42,313 nt of DNA, taken from a virus. A program made the translations under genes and the position numbers. The notes beneath the pieces were generated by a model. That model ran no database searches. It saw nothing but the letters and a program-made list of their open reading frames with translations, and had not been told where the DNA came from. Every line of letters begins with the position of its first letter. The first letter of the stretch is position 1. Shown one piece after another: positions 1 through 8,330 of this stretch. The stretch lies in IMG/VR virus record IMGVR_UViG_3300042691_011096, positions 1-42,313 of that record. One strand, given 5' to 3'.

Positions 1-2
1 TC

Positions 3-875
3 ACTACATCAGCAGGAGAACGCGCCCGCATCGACAGCTCCGGCAGGTTGTTAGTTGGCACGTCTACTGCTCCTAGCACAGGTGGCTGGAACCAGTACGC
101 AAAGATTGTCAATCAGGGCAATACTGGTGGGGCAACAAATGGTGGCGTGTTGGCAATGAACCGTGGCATTGCAGCCACGTCTATGGTTGCCGACCAACAG
201 TTAGGTGTTATTTCTTTTGGCGATAGCTCTGGGAATGAGTTCGGAACAATTATTTGCTCTGCAGATGCGCAGCCTGGAAGTGGTGACTACCCAGGGAGAT
301 TAACGTTCTCCACTACTGCCGACGGAGCGAGCAGCCCAACGGAGCGGATGATGATTATATCCACCGGTCAAACAGGAATCAAAAGTGTATCTGGCTCGGA
401 TACATTATTTCTAACAAACGGAGGATCGGCTGGAACAACCAACAGGCTCATTCGAGGCGCGTATGGTTCTGCCACTATGTTCGATGGAGTCGGCGTTTTT
501 AATGTTTTCACCAACGGAGACGTAACAAACACCAACAACTCTTACGGGGCCATCTCTGACATCAAGCTGAAGGAGAACATCGTTGATGCAAACTCCCAGT
601 GGGACGACCTGAAAGCTCTACAGGTTCGCAACTACAACTTTAAGGAAGGTCAGACCCACACCCAGATCGGTCTGGTTGCCCAAGAGGTTGAACTCATCTC
701 CCCTGGTCTCGTCAGCGAATCCCCTGACCGCGACGAAGAAGGCAACGACCTTGGCACCGTCACCAAGAGCGTCAACTATTCGGTGCTCTACATGAAGGCA
801 GTGAAGGCGCTGCAGGAAGCAATGGAGCGCATCGAAACCCTTGAGGCCAAAGTTGCAGCCCTTGAGGGCGTGTAA
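3..875 (+). CDS. Tail fibre C-terminal part with S74 chaperone (5' end missing)
   Basis: The frame is open from position 3 with no start, so this is the distal part of a fibre or tailspike (290 residues). The N-terminal half carries the fibre repeat ERARIDSSGRLLVGTS, which also occurs in the gene at the other window end. The last ~110 residues look like a peptidase S74 intramolecular chaperone. They hold SDIKLKENI at about nt 556, with the Ser/Lys pair known for self-cleavage in that family, then LVAQEVE and a C-terminal coiled coil (ALQEAMERIETLEAKVAALE). In this family the domain trimerises the fibre and is then cut off. It is probably the end of the gene starting at 41528 on a circular map, although a direct join is out of frame. 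Confidence 0.85.
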   Translation, partial: TTSAGERARIDSSGRLLVGTSTAPSTGGWNQYAKIVNQGNTGGATNGGVLAMNRGIAATSMVADQQLGVISFGDSSGNEFGTIICSADAQPGSGDYPGRLTFSTTADGASSPTERMMIISTGQTGIKSVSGSDTLFLTNGGSAGTTNRLIRGAYGSATMFDGVGVFNVFTNGDVTNTNNSYGAISDIKLKENIVDANSQWDDLKALQVRNYNFKEGQTHTQIGLVAQEVELISPGLVSESPDRDEEGNDLGTVTKSVNYSVLYMKAVKALQEAMERIETLEAKVAALEGV

Positions 876-889
876 CCCTACTCACTGCG

Positions 890-988
890 ATGCCTCACGC
901 TTCTTACTGCTGCCAGCGTTGCGGTGAACAGATCGGGTGGGTCGGGAGATTCTTCCAGCTCATCCGAATTCCTTTGCACCGTTGTTAG
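890..988 (+). CDS. Possible 32-residue Cys-rich peptide
   Basis: This short ATG frame begins 15 nt after the fibre stop. It encodes a peptide with a CCQRCG cluster that could form half of a zinc ribbon. There is no clear ribosome binding site and no second CxxC pair, so it may be chance. It fills most of the gap between the fibre and the next gene. Confidence 0.25.
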   Translation: MPHASYCCQRCGEQIGWVGRFFQLIRIPLHRC

Positions 989-1049
989 GGCATAATGGTG
1001 GGGCAGCGAGTTTGCACCTCCTGCCCCTGGCCACGATCCCCTGGAGACC

Positions 1050-1235
1050 ATGACCCAAGAAGATTACCCGATTCCATCGGACGACGAGCTGCGAGCCTTC
1101 GCCGTTGACTGGTGGCAGCATTTCGGTTTTGTCGCAGATCCACGCCACGAAAAGGCAACGTACGTCAACGATGTGATCCACGCAGATCATTTCGCTTCAT
1201 TTGCCCGCGACCTACTCGCTAAGTACGCCAAGTAG
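1050..1235 (+). CDS. Small hypothetical protein (61 aa)
   Basis: The ATG is preceded by a GGAG Shine-Dalgarno sequence about 8 nt upstream. The product is acidic, rich in aromatic residues (DWWQHFGF) and has no membrane segment or recognisable domain. It begins a run of small plus-strand genes after the tail fibre. A Synechococcus-phage-type small protein is likely from composition only, and its function is unknown. Confidence 0.75.
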   Translation: MTQEDYPIPSDDELRAFAVDWWQHFGFVADPRHEKATYVNDVIHADHFASFARDLLAKYAK

Positions 1236-1249
1236 TCATTACCACTTCT

Positions 1250-1474
1250 ATGTCTGAACTTTCACCCCAAGCTCAAGAGGTGTTCTGGGCGTTTAACCAA
1301 GCAGCCAGCGGCAAGCCTGATGACTGGCACTATCTGCCTGCCATTGCCGCCGCCCTGCGAGCTGCTGCAGATCACTGCCATTCTCAGGAAATTCGCGAAG
1401 CGGACCATACAACACGGCGATGGATCTGCGTTGACGATCTGCTTGCTACCGCCTCCGAGCTTGAAGCCCAGTAG
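1250..1474 (+). CDS. Small hypothetical protein (74 aa)
   Basis: This is a helical, Ala-rich soluble protein (IAAALRAAADHCHSQEI) beginning 14 nt after the preceding gene, so the two are probably co-transcribed. No known motif is seen. The 128 nt after it contain a direct repeat (AGTCACCTTCT at about 1473 and 1485) and short palindromes around 1548-1564 and 1578-1587, but no convincing promoter. Confidence 0.7.
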   Translation: MSELSPQAQEVFWAFNQAASGKPDDWHYLPAIAAALRAAADHCHSQEIREADHTTRRWICVDDLLATASELEAQ

Positions 1475-1602
1475 TCACCTTCTCTAGTCACCTTCTAATT
1501 TGACTCAAATTTGAAGTTGGCCAGGGCACGTCACTAAGGCGGGCAACCGGCCTGTTCAACAGGTTGCACCACTCTTAGCCTTAAGGCACCGCCACACCAG
1601 CT

Positions 1603-1932
1603 ATGGCAACCACCTTCACCTGGAACATCGCCCAAATGGAGCGCACCGTCAGTGACGGAATTGTCCACACGGTCCACTACACCGTGGATGCCAAGGACGA
1701 CACCTATTCGGCTGGCGCCTATGGCTCGATTGGCCTTGAGCCTCCTGCCCCTGACGACACCATCCCCTACAACGCTCTCTTCCCTGAGCTGTGCATTGAG
1801 TGGGTCAAGCACAAGCTGACTGGAGAGAAGGTGGCCGAGATCGAGGCGGCCCTGCAGCAGCAGATCGACGAGCAGCGTTCGCCTTCTGTTGCTTCTGGTC
1901 TGCCCTGGGCGGCAGCACCTGCCGCTGCTTAG
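1603..1932 (+). CDS. Conserved cyanophage-type hypothetical protein (109 aa)
   Basis: The sequence begins MATTFTWNIAQMERTVSDG and contains VHYTVDAKDD, a beta-strand-rich pattern. I associate it with a small protein family common in marine cyanophages, but I cannot name a proven function. The C-terminus is Ala/Pro-rich. It is followed 13 nt later by a strong intrinsic terminator, so it closes the fibre-proximal transcription unit. Confidence 0.75.
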   Translation: MATTFTWNIAQMERTVSDGIVHTVHYTVDAKDDTYSAGAYGSIGLEPPAPDDTIPYNALFPELCIEWVKHKLTGEKVAEIEAALQQQIDEQRSPSVASGLPWAAAPAAA

Positions 1933-1945
1933 TTCACCGTCTAGC

Positions 1946-1984
1946 AAGCTGCCTTGAGCTCGGTACGCTTGAGGCAGCTTTTTT
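1946..1984 (+). terminator. Rho-independent terminator
   Basis: AAGCTGCCT (1946-1954) pairs with AGGCAGCTT (1972-1980). The stem extends inward through TGAGC/GCTTG with two wobble pairs around a seven-base loop, and a run of six T ends at 1984. The next reading frame uses a GTG exactly at 1985, directly against the T-tract. Confidence 0.9.
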
Positions 1985-2218
1985 GTGGCCGTGCTTGAGG
2001 TTGCGTCAGTCGTCGGTGTTGCCGCCACTGGCGCACTGTGGAAGATGGCCGTTGAGCACGGCTCAATGAAGCGTGGAATGGACGCGATCCTCAACGAGGT
2101 GAGACTGCTCAGATCAGAGCTGCAGAAGGACATTCACTTGGTAGAAGACGACCTGCGTGATCATGAGGTCCGCATCCGCAGGTTGGAACAGGGTTCCTTG
2201 CCATCAGGCAAGAGTTGA
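1985..2218 (+). CDS. Small membrane-anchored coiled-coil protein, possible holin or spanin-like
   Basis: A hydrophobic N-terminus (residues ~2-20, VLEVASVVGVAATGALWKM) is followed by a heptad-like charged helix (LLRSELQKDIHLVEDDLRDHEVRIRRLEQ). This resembles small phage lysis or membrane proteins that combine one transmembrane segment with a coiled coil. The GTG start at 1985 abuts a terminator T-tract and has no Shine-Dalgarno sequence, so a downstream start is possible. Its stop overlaps the start of the next gene (TTGA). The lysis role is inferred from topology and from the neighbouring second membrane protein. The endolysin gene lies close by on the other strand. Confidence 0.65.
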   Translation: MAVLEVASVVGVAATGALWKMAVEHGSMKRGMDAILNEVRLLRSELQKDIHLVEDDLRDHEVRIRRLEQGSLPSGKS

Positions 2219-2433
2219 GTAGGTTTGATCCAGACGCACTGATTTGCGTGGATCGGATCGCTGACTACGTTGCACTGGCGGTGGCAATTCATGGTGTTGC
2301 CCTTGTCATCGTCAACATGACTCCAACGCCCAAGGACAACGAGGCGTTGAGCAACTACCGCCGTCTTGCCATCAAGCTGTACCGCGCCATCGAGGTGCTG
2401 GCTGGCATCGTCTCGCCGTTGGTCAAGAGATAA
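2215..2433 (+). CDS. Small transmembrane protein, candidate holin
   Basis: The start is a TTG overlapping the previous stop (TTGA), which suggests translational coupling. Residues ~16-34 (YVALAVAIHGVALVIVNM) form one membrane span. They are followed by the pattern TPTPKDNEALSNYRR and an amphipathic helix ending in basic residues. Span-then-TPTP architecture fits small phage holin-like proteins, but I rely on topology, not on a certain family match. Paired membrane genes next to a lysin are typical of lysis cassettes. Confidence 0.65.
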   Translation: MSRFDPDALICVDRIADYVALAVAIHGVALVIVNMTPTPKDNEALSNYRRLAIKLYRAIEVLAGIVSPLVKR

Positions 2434-2436
2434 GCC

Positions 2437-2655
2437 ATGCAGCCCTTCATCATTGGACAGGAGCTGCAATTCAGGCAGGAGGCAACCAAGCGAACCCTGT
2501 TTGATCTGCACGAATCTGGAGACCATGAAGGGCTCCTCAACGCAGCAATGCTGCTGAACAGCCTCTGGCATCAACAAACTGCCATTGCGCGGTGGTTCGC
2601 CCAAGAAGCAGCAGAGAACTTGGGCGAGGCCTGGCAAGCGACTAGGGCTAAATGA
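2437..2655 (+). CDS. Small hypothetical protein (72 aa)
   Basis: The ATG lies 3 nt after the preceding stop with AAGAGA as a weak ribosome binding site. The product is helical and Gln/Ala-rich (RQEATKRTLFDLHESGDH, LWHQQTAIARWFAQEA). It has no membrane segment and no recognised domain. It is the last plus-strand gene. Its last 8 nt overlap the end of the convergent minus-strand gene, so transcription from the two arms meets here without a visible terminator. Confidence 0.7.
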   Translation: MQPFIIGQELQFRQEATKRTLFDLHESGDHEGLLNAAMLLNSLWHQQTAIARWFAQEAAENLGEAWQATRAK

Positions 2656-2986
2656 CCGTGCGGGTTTGGTGGTTCGGATCGCTTTCGTCTAAGGCGTGAA
2701 CCTCCGGCCCGAACCCGGTGGCCAGAAGCTCGTCAGTCAAGCCCTCCTCAACGGGTTGAGCCTTCTTGCCGCGTGCGGCATCGGCTGCCTCCAGTGAAGC
2801 AATCCAGCTGTCGAATGCCTCGCGCATGGGGATCTTGGGCGGCAGCTTCAAGAACCGACGAACCTCCTTGGGGCAGCGACGGAAGACCGCAGCGCCGTTG
2901 TTGTAGACGATGTAAAAGCGACCGTTCCAGTCACGGCCTGTCTCGATGTTGGTGTGGATGGACAGGTGGAGTCGTTCGCGTTTCAT
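2648..2986 (-). CDS. Hypothetical protein at the end of the lysin operon (112 aa)
   Basis: I choose the ATG at 2986 because it overlaps the endolysin stop as ATGA; a longer upstream frame would run inside the endolysin gene. The N-terminal part (LHLSIHTNIETGRDWNGRFYIVYNNG) looks like beta strands, followed by a basic stretch and an acidic C-terminus. The function is unknown. It is the last gene of the left arm and is tail-to-tail with a plus-strand gene. Confidence 0.7.
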   Translation of the reverse strand: MKRERLHLSIHTNIETGRDWNGRFYIVYNNGAAVFRRCPKEVRRFLKLPPKIPMREAFDSWIASLEAADAARGKKAQPVEEGLTDELLATGFGPEVHALDESDPNHQTRTVI

Positions 2987-4119
2987 GGCTTGCAGGTGAG
3001 ATACCAGCCGCCGGAGCCGCCAGGCATCCAGCGGGGATTCCAGTTCTTGCGGCTGTAGATCACGCCAGAGCCTTTGGTGTTGTTGGTGTAGCCACCGTTG
3101 ACCAAGGAGGCTTCGCCGTTCGGATCGTTGTGGATCCAGGCAATGTCGGTGTAGCCGATGACTACGGACCAGTGGCCGCTGCCGCTTGGCGCAGATGCTG
3201 GCCCCTTGTGCAGCCAACCCACAGCAACAGGCCGCCCAGCGTCGATCTCCTGCTCAAGCACTTTGGGGTTGCCATCTGTGTGAAAGTCCGCCTGAAGGCC
3301 CAGGGAGCGCAGGGCTGCTAGCTGTGCCTGTGCACTGGTGGTGTCGCCGTACTTCTGGCGGATGGCGTTGTAGGCGTCATCGCCAACGACCTTGCCCCAG
3401 AACATGGCGAGCATGGCAGCAGAGCTACTGAAGCACTCGCGGTAGCCGGTTCCACTCCTGTTGTCGTTCTGGCTCTGCCAGCGGACATTCAGTGGATTGC
3501 GGGTGACGGCCTCGCCCTGCACAGGGCGAGGCTCGCGCATCAGGGCGATCAAGCGATCTGCATACCCTGGGTTGGTCGCATAGCCCTGGCGCTGTAACTC
3601 CCGTGCTGCGGTCTCCCTATTGCTGGAGTGGTTGACCCCCTTGTAGGCCTTGCCGTTGGCGGTGAAGTCCCTGTACCAGCGGTCAACGAGATACTCAACG
3701 CACTCGCTGAGGCTGCGAAAGTTCAGGAACTCGTCGGTGATGGTGATGGTCTTGCCGTTCACCACCTCTTGGGTTTTGTGCGAAGTCCCAGGCCCCTTCA
3801 CGCCGAAGTAGTTATGGCGCCCACTGGTGTGCTTACCCCAGCCGCTCTCCAGGGCCCACTGGGCAGCAACCAGTTCAGGGAACTTGGCGCCTGAGGTCTT
3901 GGCGGCAAGTTCCACTCCCTCCCAGGTATTGGGTACATCGATGATCGGCGTGCGCCAGACCTGCACCCAGTCCGCCGATTCCGTCAGCAGGCAGGGGTCT
4001 GATTCATTGATGTGCTGACCCAGCTTGCGGATCGCTGCAATCTGATGCTCCTGGCCCTTGTAGTTGTCCCAGAACTGGAGCCACCGCTCAGACGTGAACT
4101 GCACTTCTTTGATCCCCAT
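2983..4119 (-). CDS. Two-domain endolysin: glucosaminidase plus papain-like peptidase
   Basis: This is a predicted peptidoglycan hydrolase for host lysis. Residues ~65-195 resemble the FlgJ-type N-acetylglucosaminidase fold, with the catalytic-Glu motif ALESGWG (E91) followed by HNYFGVKG. Residues ~220-340 look like a C39-like cysteine peptidase, with CFSSSAAMLAMFWG (C229), GHWSVVIGY (H316) and HNDP (N331/D332) as a plausible Cys/His/Asn-Asp triad. No signal peptide is seen, so export would rely on a holin. The gene is preceded by an intrinsic terminator whose T-tract ends 5 nt before the ATG. Both domain calls rest on motifs only; cleavage specificity is unknown. Confidence 0.85.
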   Translation of the reverse strand: MGIKEVQFTSERWLQFWDNYKGQEHQIAAIRKLGQHINESDPCLLTESADWVQVWRTPIIDVPNTWEGVELAAKTSGAKFPELVAAQWALESGWGKHTSGRHNYFGVKGPGTSHKTQEVVNGKTITITDEFLNFRSLSECVEYLVDRWYRDFTANGKAYKGVNHSSNRETAARELQRQGYATNPGYADRLIALMREPRPVQGEAVTRNPLNVRWQSQNDNRSGTGYRECFSSSAAMLAMFWGKVVGDDAYNAIRQKYGDTTSAQAQLAALRSLGLQADFHTDGNPKVLEQEIDAGRPVAVGWLHKGPASAPSGSGHWSVVIGYTDIAWIHNDPNGEASLVNGGYTNNTKGSGVIYSRKNWNPRWMPGGSGGWYLTCKP

Positions 4120-4124
4120 GGCAC

Positions 4125-4151
4125 AAAAAAGAGGGGTCTCTGCAACCCCTC
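4125..4151 (-). terminator. Rho-independent terminator before the endolysin
   Basis: On the minus strand, GAGGGGT (4151-4145) pairs with ACCCCTC (4137-4131) around a seven-base loop, followed by six T (4130-4125). It ends the transcript of the structural and cyAbrB-like genes. Because it sits 5 nt before the endolysin start codon, the lysin would be made mainly from read-through RNA. Confidence 0.88.
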
Positions 4152-4173
4152 CACGATCTCCCCTTTGTTGAGG

Positions 4174-4569
4174 CTAGGCAATGCTTGCCAATGTGGCAGC
4201 AGGGGGAACTGGGGTTGTTGAGGCGTCTTCGGGTTCGAGAATGACGCAGCCATCTTCAACGAGAACCTTTACGAAGGTTCCCGGTTTCATGTTGCATTGC
4301 TCGGTATAAGCCCGGCCAACGGGGACCAGGCCCTTGGGCCCAACCTTCAGGCGGAAAGTGGGCTCCTTCCCAGGGCGCTCGTCGGGCACAGGGTCGCCAA
4401 TGACAAGACCATTTGCCTGGCTAATCGCGCGGTAGAACTTGGTGCGCTGCAGGTTGAGCTTGCCGTTGCGATAGCCGTAGTAGCCAGCACCCTGGATGAT
4501 GGCACCCTCATCAGTACCGGCACGCTCCTGGATGTAAGCAAGCAATTCTTGCCCTTTCAGCTTCGCCAT
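4174..4569 (-). CDS. cyAbrB-like transcription regulator
   Basis: The protein has the architecture of cyanobacterial AbrB (cyAbrB). The N-terminal part (residues ~4-55, KGQELLAYIQERAG ... GYYGYRNGKLNLQRTKFYRA) matches the conserved cyanobacterial module. The C-terminal part (~72-113, FRLKVGPKGLVPVG ... MKPGTFVKVLVEDGCVIL) is an AbrB/SpoVT swapped-hairpin DNA-binding domain. In cyanobacteria these dimeric regulators affect nitrogen and carbon genes. Here it sits between an internal virion protein and the endolysin, 30 nt after the former. That suggests late expression, either to act on host transcription or to be packaged. A host origin is likely, and which host genes it affects is unknown. 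Confidence 0.85.
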   Translation of the reverse strand: MAKLKGQELLAYIQERAGTDEGAIIQGAGYYGYRNGKLNLQRTKFYRAISQANGLVIGDPVPDERPGKEPTFRLKVGPKGLVPVGRAYTEQCNMKPGTFVKVLVEDGCVILEPEDASTTPVPPAATLASIA

Positions 4570-4599
4570 GAGAACAACAGTTGTACGCTGTCAAGCTTA

Positions 4600-5739
4600 C
4601 TACTTAAACCACGTCTTGGGATCACTGAACGTTGCAGCAGTGGAGACACCACTCAGAATGGCGTTGCCGATGACGGACCCTGCGCTAGGGCCTGCAATCG
4701 CTGTAGGAGCGATGTACTTCGGACGCAGGCCTGCAACAGGCTTCAGCGGATCGAAGAAGGTCTGCTCCCGGTACTTCGTTGTTGCTTCATCAAACGCCTG
4801 ACGTGTCTGCAGTTGCAGGCTCTTGAGCTCGCGTCCGTACTGCTTCTCTGCCAGCTGGAAGCTGGGGATGGTCAGCGACTGCATCTGGCTCTTGGCCAGG
4901 CCGTAGTCAGAGATGTACCTGGCGTTGGTGTACTTGATCTTCTCAGTCTCATCCTGCATTGTCAGCGCGTACTGGCTGAGCTGACGGGACACGTCGTTCT
5001 TCATCGTGCTGTTCAACAGGCCGAGCTTCACGTCACGACTGGTGGCCCGCTGATCAAGCTCAGCCCATGTGCGGCCCAACTGCTGCGCAGCCTGTACTGC
5101 CAGCTTCCTGGAGGTGTTGCTGCCTCCCTGGCGAGCGCTGGCTACGGCCTTGACTTCGCTGTCCTTGGCCGCGGCCGAGAGCACGTTGAGCTGCCAGCCC
5201 AGGTAATCTCGCTGCTCTTCCAGCGCCAGGCTGGCCAACAGCTCCTGCGTGTCGGTCGTCAACTTGGCAACCGTGGCGTTGCTTTGCAGCGCCGTCTGGT
5301 TGATGTTCTGCATGTACTGGCGCACCGCCTCGGTGCTGTCGGCTGCCAGCTTGCTCGTGGTGTACTGGTAGTCCATGCCAACCTGAGTGGCACGCAGCCG
5401 TTCCTCGGTCACGAACTTGTCGTAGAGGGCCTGACTGTTGATGGCCAGGTTCTCGGTAGCCGAGGAGATCAGCTTGGCGCCGTAGGTGGCCTGATCTAGA
5501 GCGGTCTGCTTTTCGTTGAAGCGCAGTTGCTCAATGCGAGCACGATCCCAGTACCACTGAGTCATGTCTCGCTGCTTCTGGATTTGATACTCCTGAAGGG
5601 ATCTCTTGTACTGAGCCTTGGCGATCCGCTCTTGCTCGGCGTTCTGAGCATCAGCTGCAGCTTTCTGACTGGCACCGCCAAGGATGGATTGACCAATACC
5701 AAGGATTCCACCAACAACAGCAGCTACGGGGAATGCCAT
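4600..5739 (-). CDS. Internal virion protein (T7 gp14-like position)
   Basis: The N-terminus is a Gly-rich hydrophobic segment (AAVVGGILGIGQSILGGASQ) followed by long Ala/Gln-rich helices, a feature of T7-like internal core proteins that leave the capsid to form the ejection channel. It starts 1 nt into the stop of tail tube B (TGATG type) and is the last of the head-tail block. T7 gp14 is 196 residues; this protein is about twice as long, as in several cyanopodoviruses. The assignment relies on position and composition. Confidence 0.75.
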   Translation of the reverse strand: MAFPVAAVVGGILGIGQSILGGASQKAAADAQNAEQERIAKAQYKRSLQEYQIQKQRDMTQWYWDRARIEQLRFNEKQTALDQATYGAKLISSATENLAINSQALYDKFVTEERLRATQVGMDYQYTTSKLAADSTEAVRQYMQNINQTALQSNATVAKLTTDTQELLASLALEEQRDYLGWQLNVLSAAAKDSEVKAVASARQGGSNTSRKLAVQAAQQLGRTWAELDQRATSRDVKLGLLNSTMKNDVSRQLSQYALTMQDETEKIKYTNARYISDYGLAKSQMQSLTIPSFQLAEKQYGRELKSLQLQTRQAFDEATTKYREQTFFDPLKPVAGLRPKYIAPTAIAGPSAGSVIGNAILSGVSTAATFSDPKTWFK

Positions 5740-8330
5740 CAGTTCAGACTCCGACTGCGATTAGTGTAATTGCCTTCCCATGAAGCACCAGTGATGGTCA
5801 CTGGCAACCAGCTATCACTCTCAATAGTGATGCTGCATTGCGTGTTCTTTGAGTAAACCGGCACGCGGAACCTGCCATTCTCAAGCACGCTTGTTTCTGT
5901 CCCGATCACGTTGTTGGCCACATTCAGCCTGCGGCTGCGGAACTGCTGGCGGCTGTCGCTGCTCCTGTTAAGTCGCTTCACGACCACCTCGTACTCGCCA
6001 GTGTCCTGGTGGTGGGCGGTCCAGGTTGCAACTTGCAGGCGGCCATCCAGGTCGCCAATGATCCGACTCCTGGCCTGATCCTTCTCGACAGTGTATGGCG
6101 TGCTGAACTCGTACTCCATCGTGTAGGTGCGGCCAAAGGAGATCTTGTCCGCGGTGTAGTTGCCGCGCTCTGTGCAGACGAGGCTTGTCCCACTGGACGC
6201 CTTGCCTAACTGCAGACCCTTGAGCCGGCTGTTGTCGAACCGGATCACAGCCTTTGTCTCACCCTGCATCTGGTAGGGCAACGTGAAGGTCGTCAGGTTG
6301 GCGCTGGAGTCGTATGTGGCGGTGATGTTGTCCGTGATCGCTGCGTTTGCATTGCACTCAGGGAACTGAAGCCGGCGATCCAGCAAGATTTCAGGAGTTA
6401 GCGCATCGCGGAGCTCATCAATGGAGATGGTGCAGGTATAAGTCCCATCGGCGTAGGTCATCACAAGCCACAGATCACCATCAAGGAACCGGAGGAAGCG
6501 AATGTCGCCGTCAAAGGTCCACTCGCTCCAGCTCGCCTGGGACTTGGCCGTGCCCCCGCCAGTCGCCTGGTAGAGGTACTTGTAGACAAACAGCTTCTTC
6601 CGATCATCTGGCGAGCTGCACAGGAAGTAGTCCAGGCTTTCGTCAACATCCCAATGCGTTGCAATTCCCTTGATGTACTTGGGTGCGTGCAAACTGATGT
6701 TGAGACTGCTCCCCAGGTTCAAGCCCAGCCTGCGCTGCTGGTTATCAACAAACTGGTATTCCCGGAAGTTGGTGTACCCAGCCTCTTTGGTAGAGAAGAT
6801 GATCGTCGGACCAGCGATCTTTGGTCGCAGGTACGGGTTCATCTCGATGTTGGTCAGGCGCAGGATCGTGGCCGTCTTGGGCGTCAACACGTCAACGTCA
6901 GCAGCCCTCACTTGGAACTGACTCGACTGGCTGAAGGCCAGCAGTGACTCATCGATGGGCAGCAGCCAGTTCAACTCCTCGCCTCGTTCAGAGCTGGCCC
7001 GCACGTCGAACGCATCGGTATCCAGGAGTTGCGTCGAGGTCTTCTGAAAGAACCGGAAGGGCTCGTCAGTCGCGCTGAACATGACCGTCTGGCCAGCGCA
7101 AACCGCATAGCGGCCGCGGAACAGCACATGGTCCCTGATCTTCTGCCCAACAAAGGCTGGCGTTTCAACCGTGGTCGAGTTGCCCGTGTCCCTCTCAGAC
7201 CACTTGGGGAACGTGAAGCTATAGGTCGTCGGCCCAACCGTCAGCGTGCGGGTAGCGCCATCAGCCGGTCCCACGAACACCACGTTGGTGTCCCTGCGGT
7301 AGATCACCAGCGGCATGGTGTCCACATTCAGCCTGTACTGCTGGCCGGGCTGCGTCACCTCCTGCCAGTTACCAGGCCCGATGTTGACGGTGGGGTCATC
7401 CGTGGCGAACTGGACCCAGTAGTCATCCAGGTTGTCCCCAGGGTTGGAGTCCACCTGCAGGATCATCCCGTTGTACGCCTGGGTGGGCAGCTGGCTCACG
7501 GTGGAGACCTTGCCCTTGATCGCCCTAGCCAGCGTGTTGCTGCGGCCGTCGTCGATGCTGATGGTGAAGTCGCTGCCGTCCGTCTTCTTCACGTAGACAA
7601 TCGGGCCCACCTGGGTCACGGTGAATCCGCTCACGGCCCCGATGGTGCTAGCCAGGTTGTTGGCAACCAACGTGGTGCTGATCGTGTTCGGCGTCGCCGT
7701 AGCTGCCGGCGTGGTGTACGCAGTCAGAGCTGTGCCGTTCAGCGTCACCCGATAGGTGATCTCATAGGCGACGCCTTGGATGAACAGCATGGCCTCGTTG
7801 ACCTTGGCTGCCTTGGTGGCGCCGTCCATCGCCGCCACTTTCTCCCTGTTCAACAGCAGGCCCAGTGGGCCACTGTTGATGAAGGCGTACTTGTCACTGA
7901 ACTCCGAGCCGGCGTTGTAGAGATAGCCCGTGTTGGCAACGTCGATAGCGCCAGGCGAGGCAGACACACTCAGCCCGGTGCCATGAACGTCCAGCGCAGG
8001 AGCTGCACCGTTGTTCATTAACTGCAGCCTCATGCCTGCACCGCTGGGGTACAGCATCAAGCTGTAGGTCTCCCCTGAGACCACCTGCATGAACTCCATG
8101 AAGAAGTCCGTGACCGGGCTGGAGTTGACCCTGGCCACGTACTTCGTCGGCCTGCGCTTGGTCAGGCCTTCAACCGGAGAGCTCCAGGCGTTCACCTGCT
8201 TCTCGGCCTGACCCACCTGGCGCAAGTGAGCAGGCTGCTGGCTGATGCCCTGGGTCAACGAATCAACGTTGGCCTGCACCAGGCTTGCTGCCACCTCGCG
8301 TCGAGGGGTCAGCCGAGACTTGGAACGCAT
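5739..8330 (-). CDS. Tail tubular protein B (T7 gp12-like)
   Basis: This large beta-rich protein (863 aa; T7 gp12 is 794) directly follows the gp11-like gene. Its N-terminus has the gp12-type pattern QGISQQPAHLRQVGQAEKQ, then WSSPVEGLTKRRPTKYVARV. Further in are NVVFVGPADGATRTLTVG and QLLDTDAFDVRASSERG, typical of tail nozzle proteins. It should form the hexameric nozzle below the gp11 ring where the fibres attach. It overlaps both neighbours by one base, indicating coupled translation. Confidence 0.93.
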   Translation of the reverse strand: MRSKSRLTPRREVAASLVQANVDSLTQGISQQPAHLRQVGQAEKQVNAWSSPVEGLTKRRPTKYVARVNSSPVTDFFMEFMQVVSGETYSLMLYPSGAGMRLQLMNNGAAPALDVHGTGLSVSASPGAIDVANTGYLYNAGSEFSDKYAFINSGPLGLLLNREKVAAMDGATKAAKVNEAMLFIQGVAYEITYRVTLNGTALTAYTTPAATATPNTISTTLVANNLASTIGAVSGFTVTQVGPIVYVKKTDGSDFTISIDDGRSNTLARAIKGKVSTVSQLPTQAYNGMILQVDSNPGDNLDDYWVQFATDDPTVNIGPGNWQEVTQPGQQYRLNVDTMPLVIYRRDTNVVFVGPADGATRTLTVGPTTYSFTFPKWSERDTGNSTTVETPAFVGQKIRDHVLFRGRYAVCAGQTVMFSATDEPFRFFQKTSTQLLDTDAFDVRASSERGEELNWLLPIDESLLAFSQSSQFQVRAADVDVLTPKTATILRLTNIEMNPYLRPKIAGPTIIFSTKEAGYTNFREYQFVDNQQRRLGLNLGSSLNISLHAPKYIKGIATHWDVDESLDYFLCSSPDDRKKLFVYKYLYQATGGGTAKSQASWSEWTFDGDIRFLRFLDGDLWLVMTYADGTYTCTISIDELRDALTPEILLDRRLQFPECNANAAITDNITATYDSSANLTTFTLPYQMQGETKAVIRFDNSRLKGLQLGKASSGTSLVCTERGNYTADKISFGRTYTMEYEFSTPYTVEKDQARSRIIGDLDGRLQVATWTAHHQDTGEYEVVVKRLNRSSDSRQQFRSRRLNVANNVIGTETSVLENGRFRVPVYSKNTQCSITIESDSWLPVTITGASWEGNYTNRSRSLN

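Noticed and set aside
4297-5499. 400-codon plus-strand open frame
   Set aside because: It lies opposite the cyAbrB-like and internal virion genes. Its Leu/Arg/Gly-rich composition is the usual mirror of GC-rich coding sequence, and no start signal or domain is seen.
7029-8021. 330-codon plus-strand open frame
   Set aside because: It is antisense to tail tube B, whose gp12-type motifs are clear; the composition is rich in His, Arg and Val as expected of a shadow frame.
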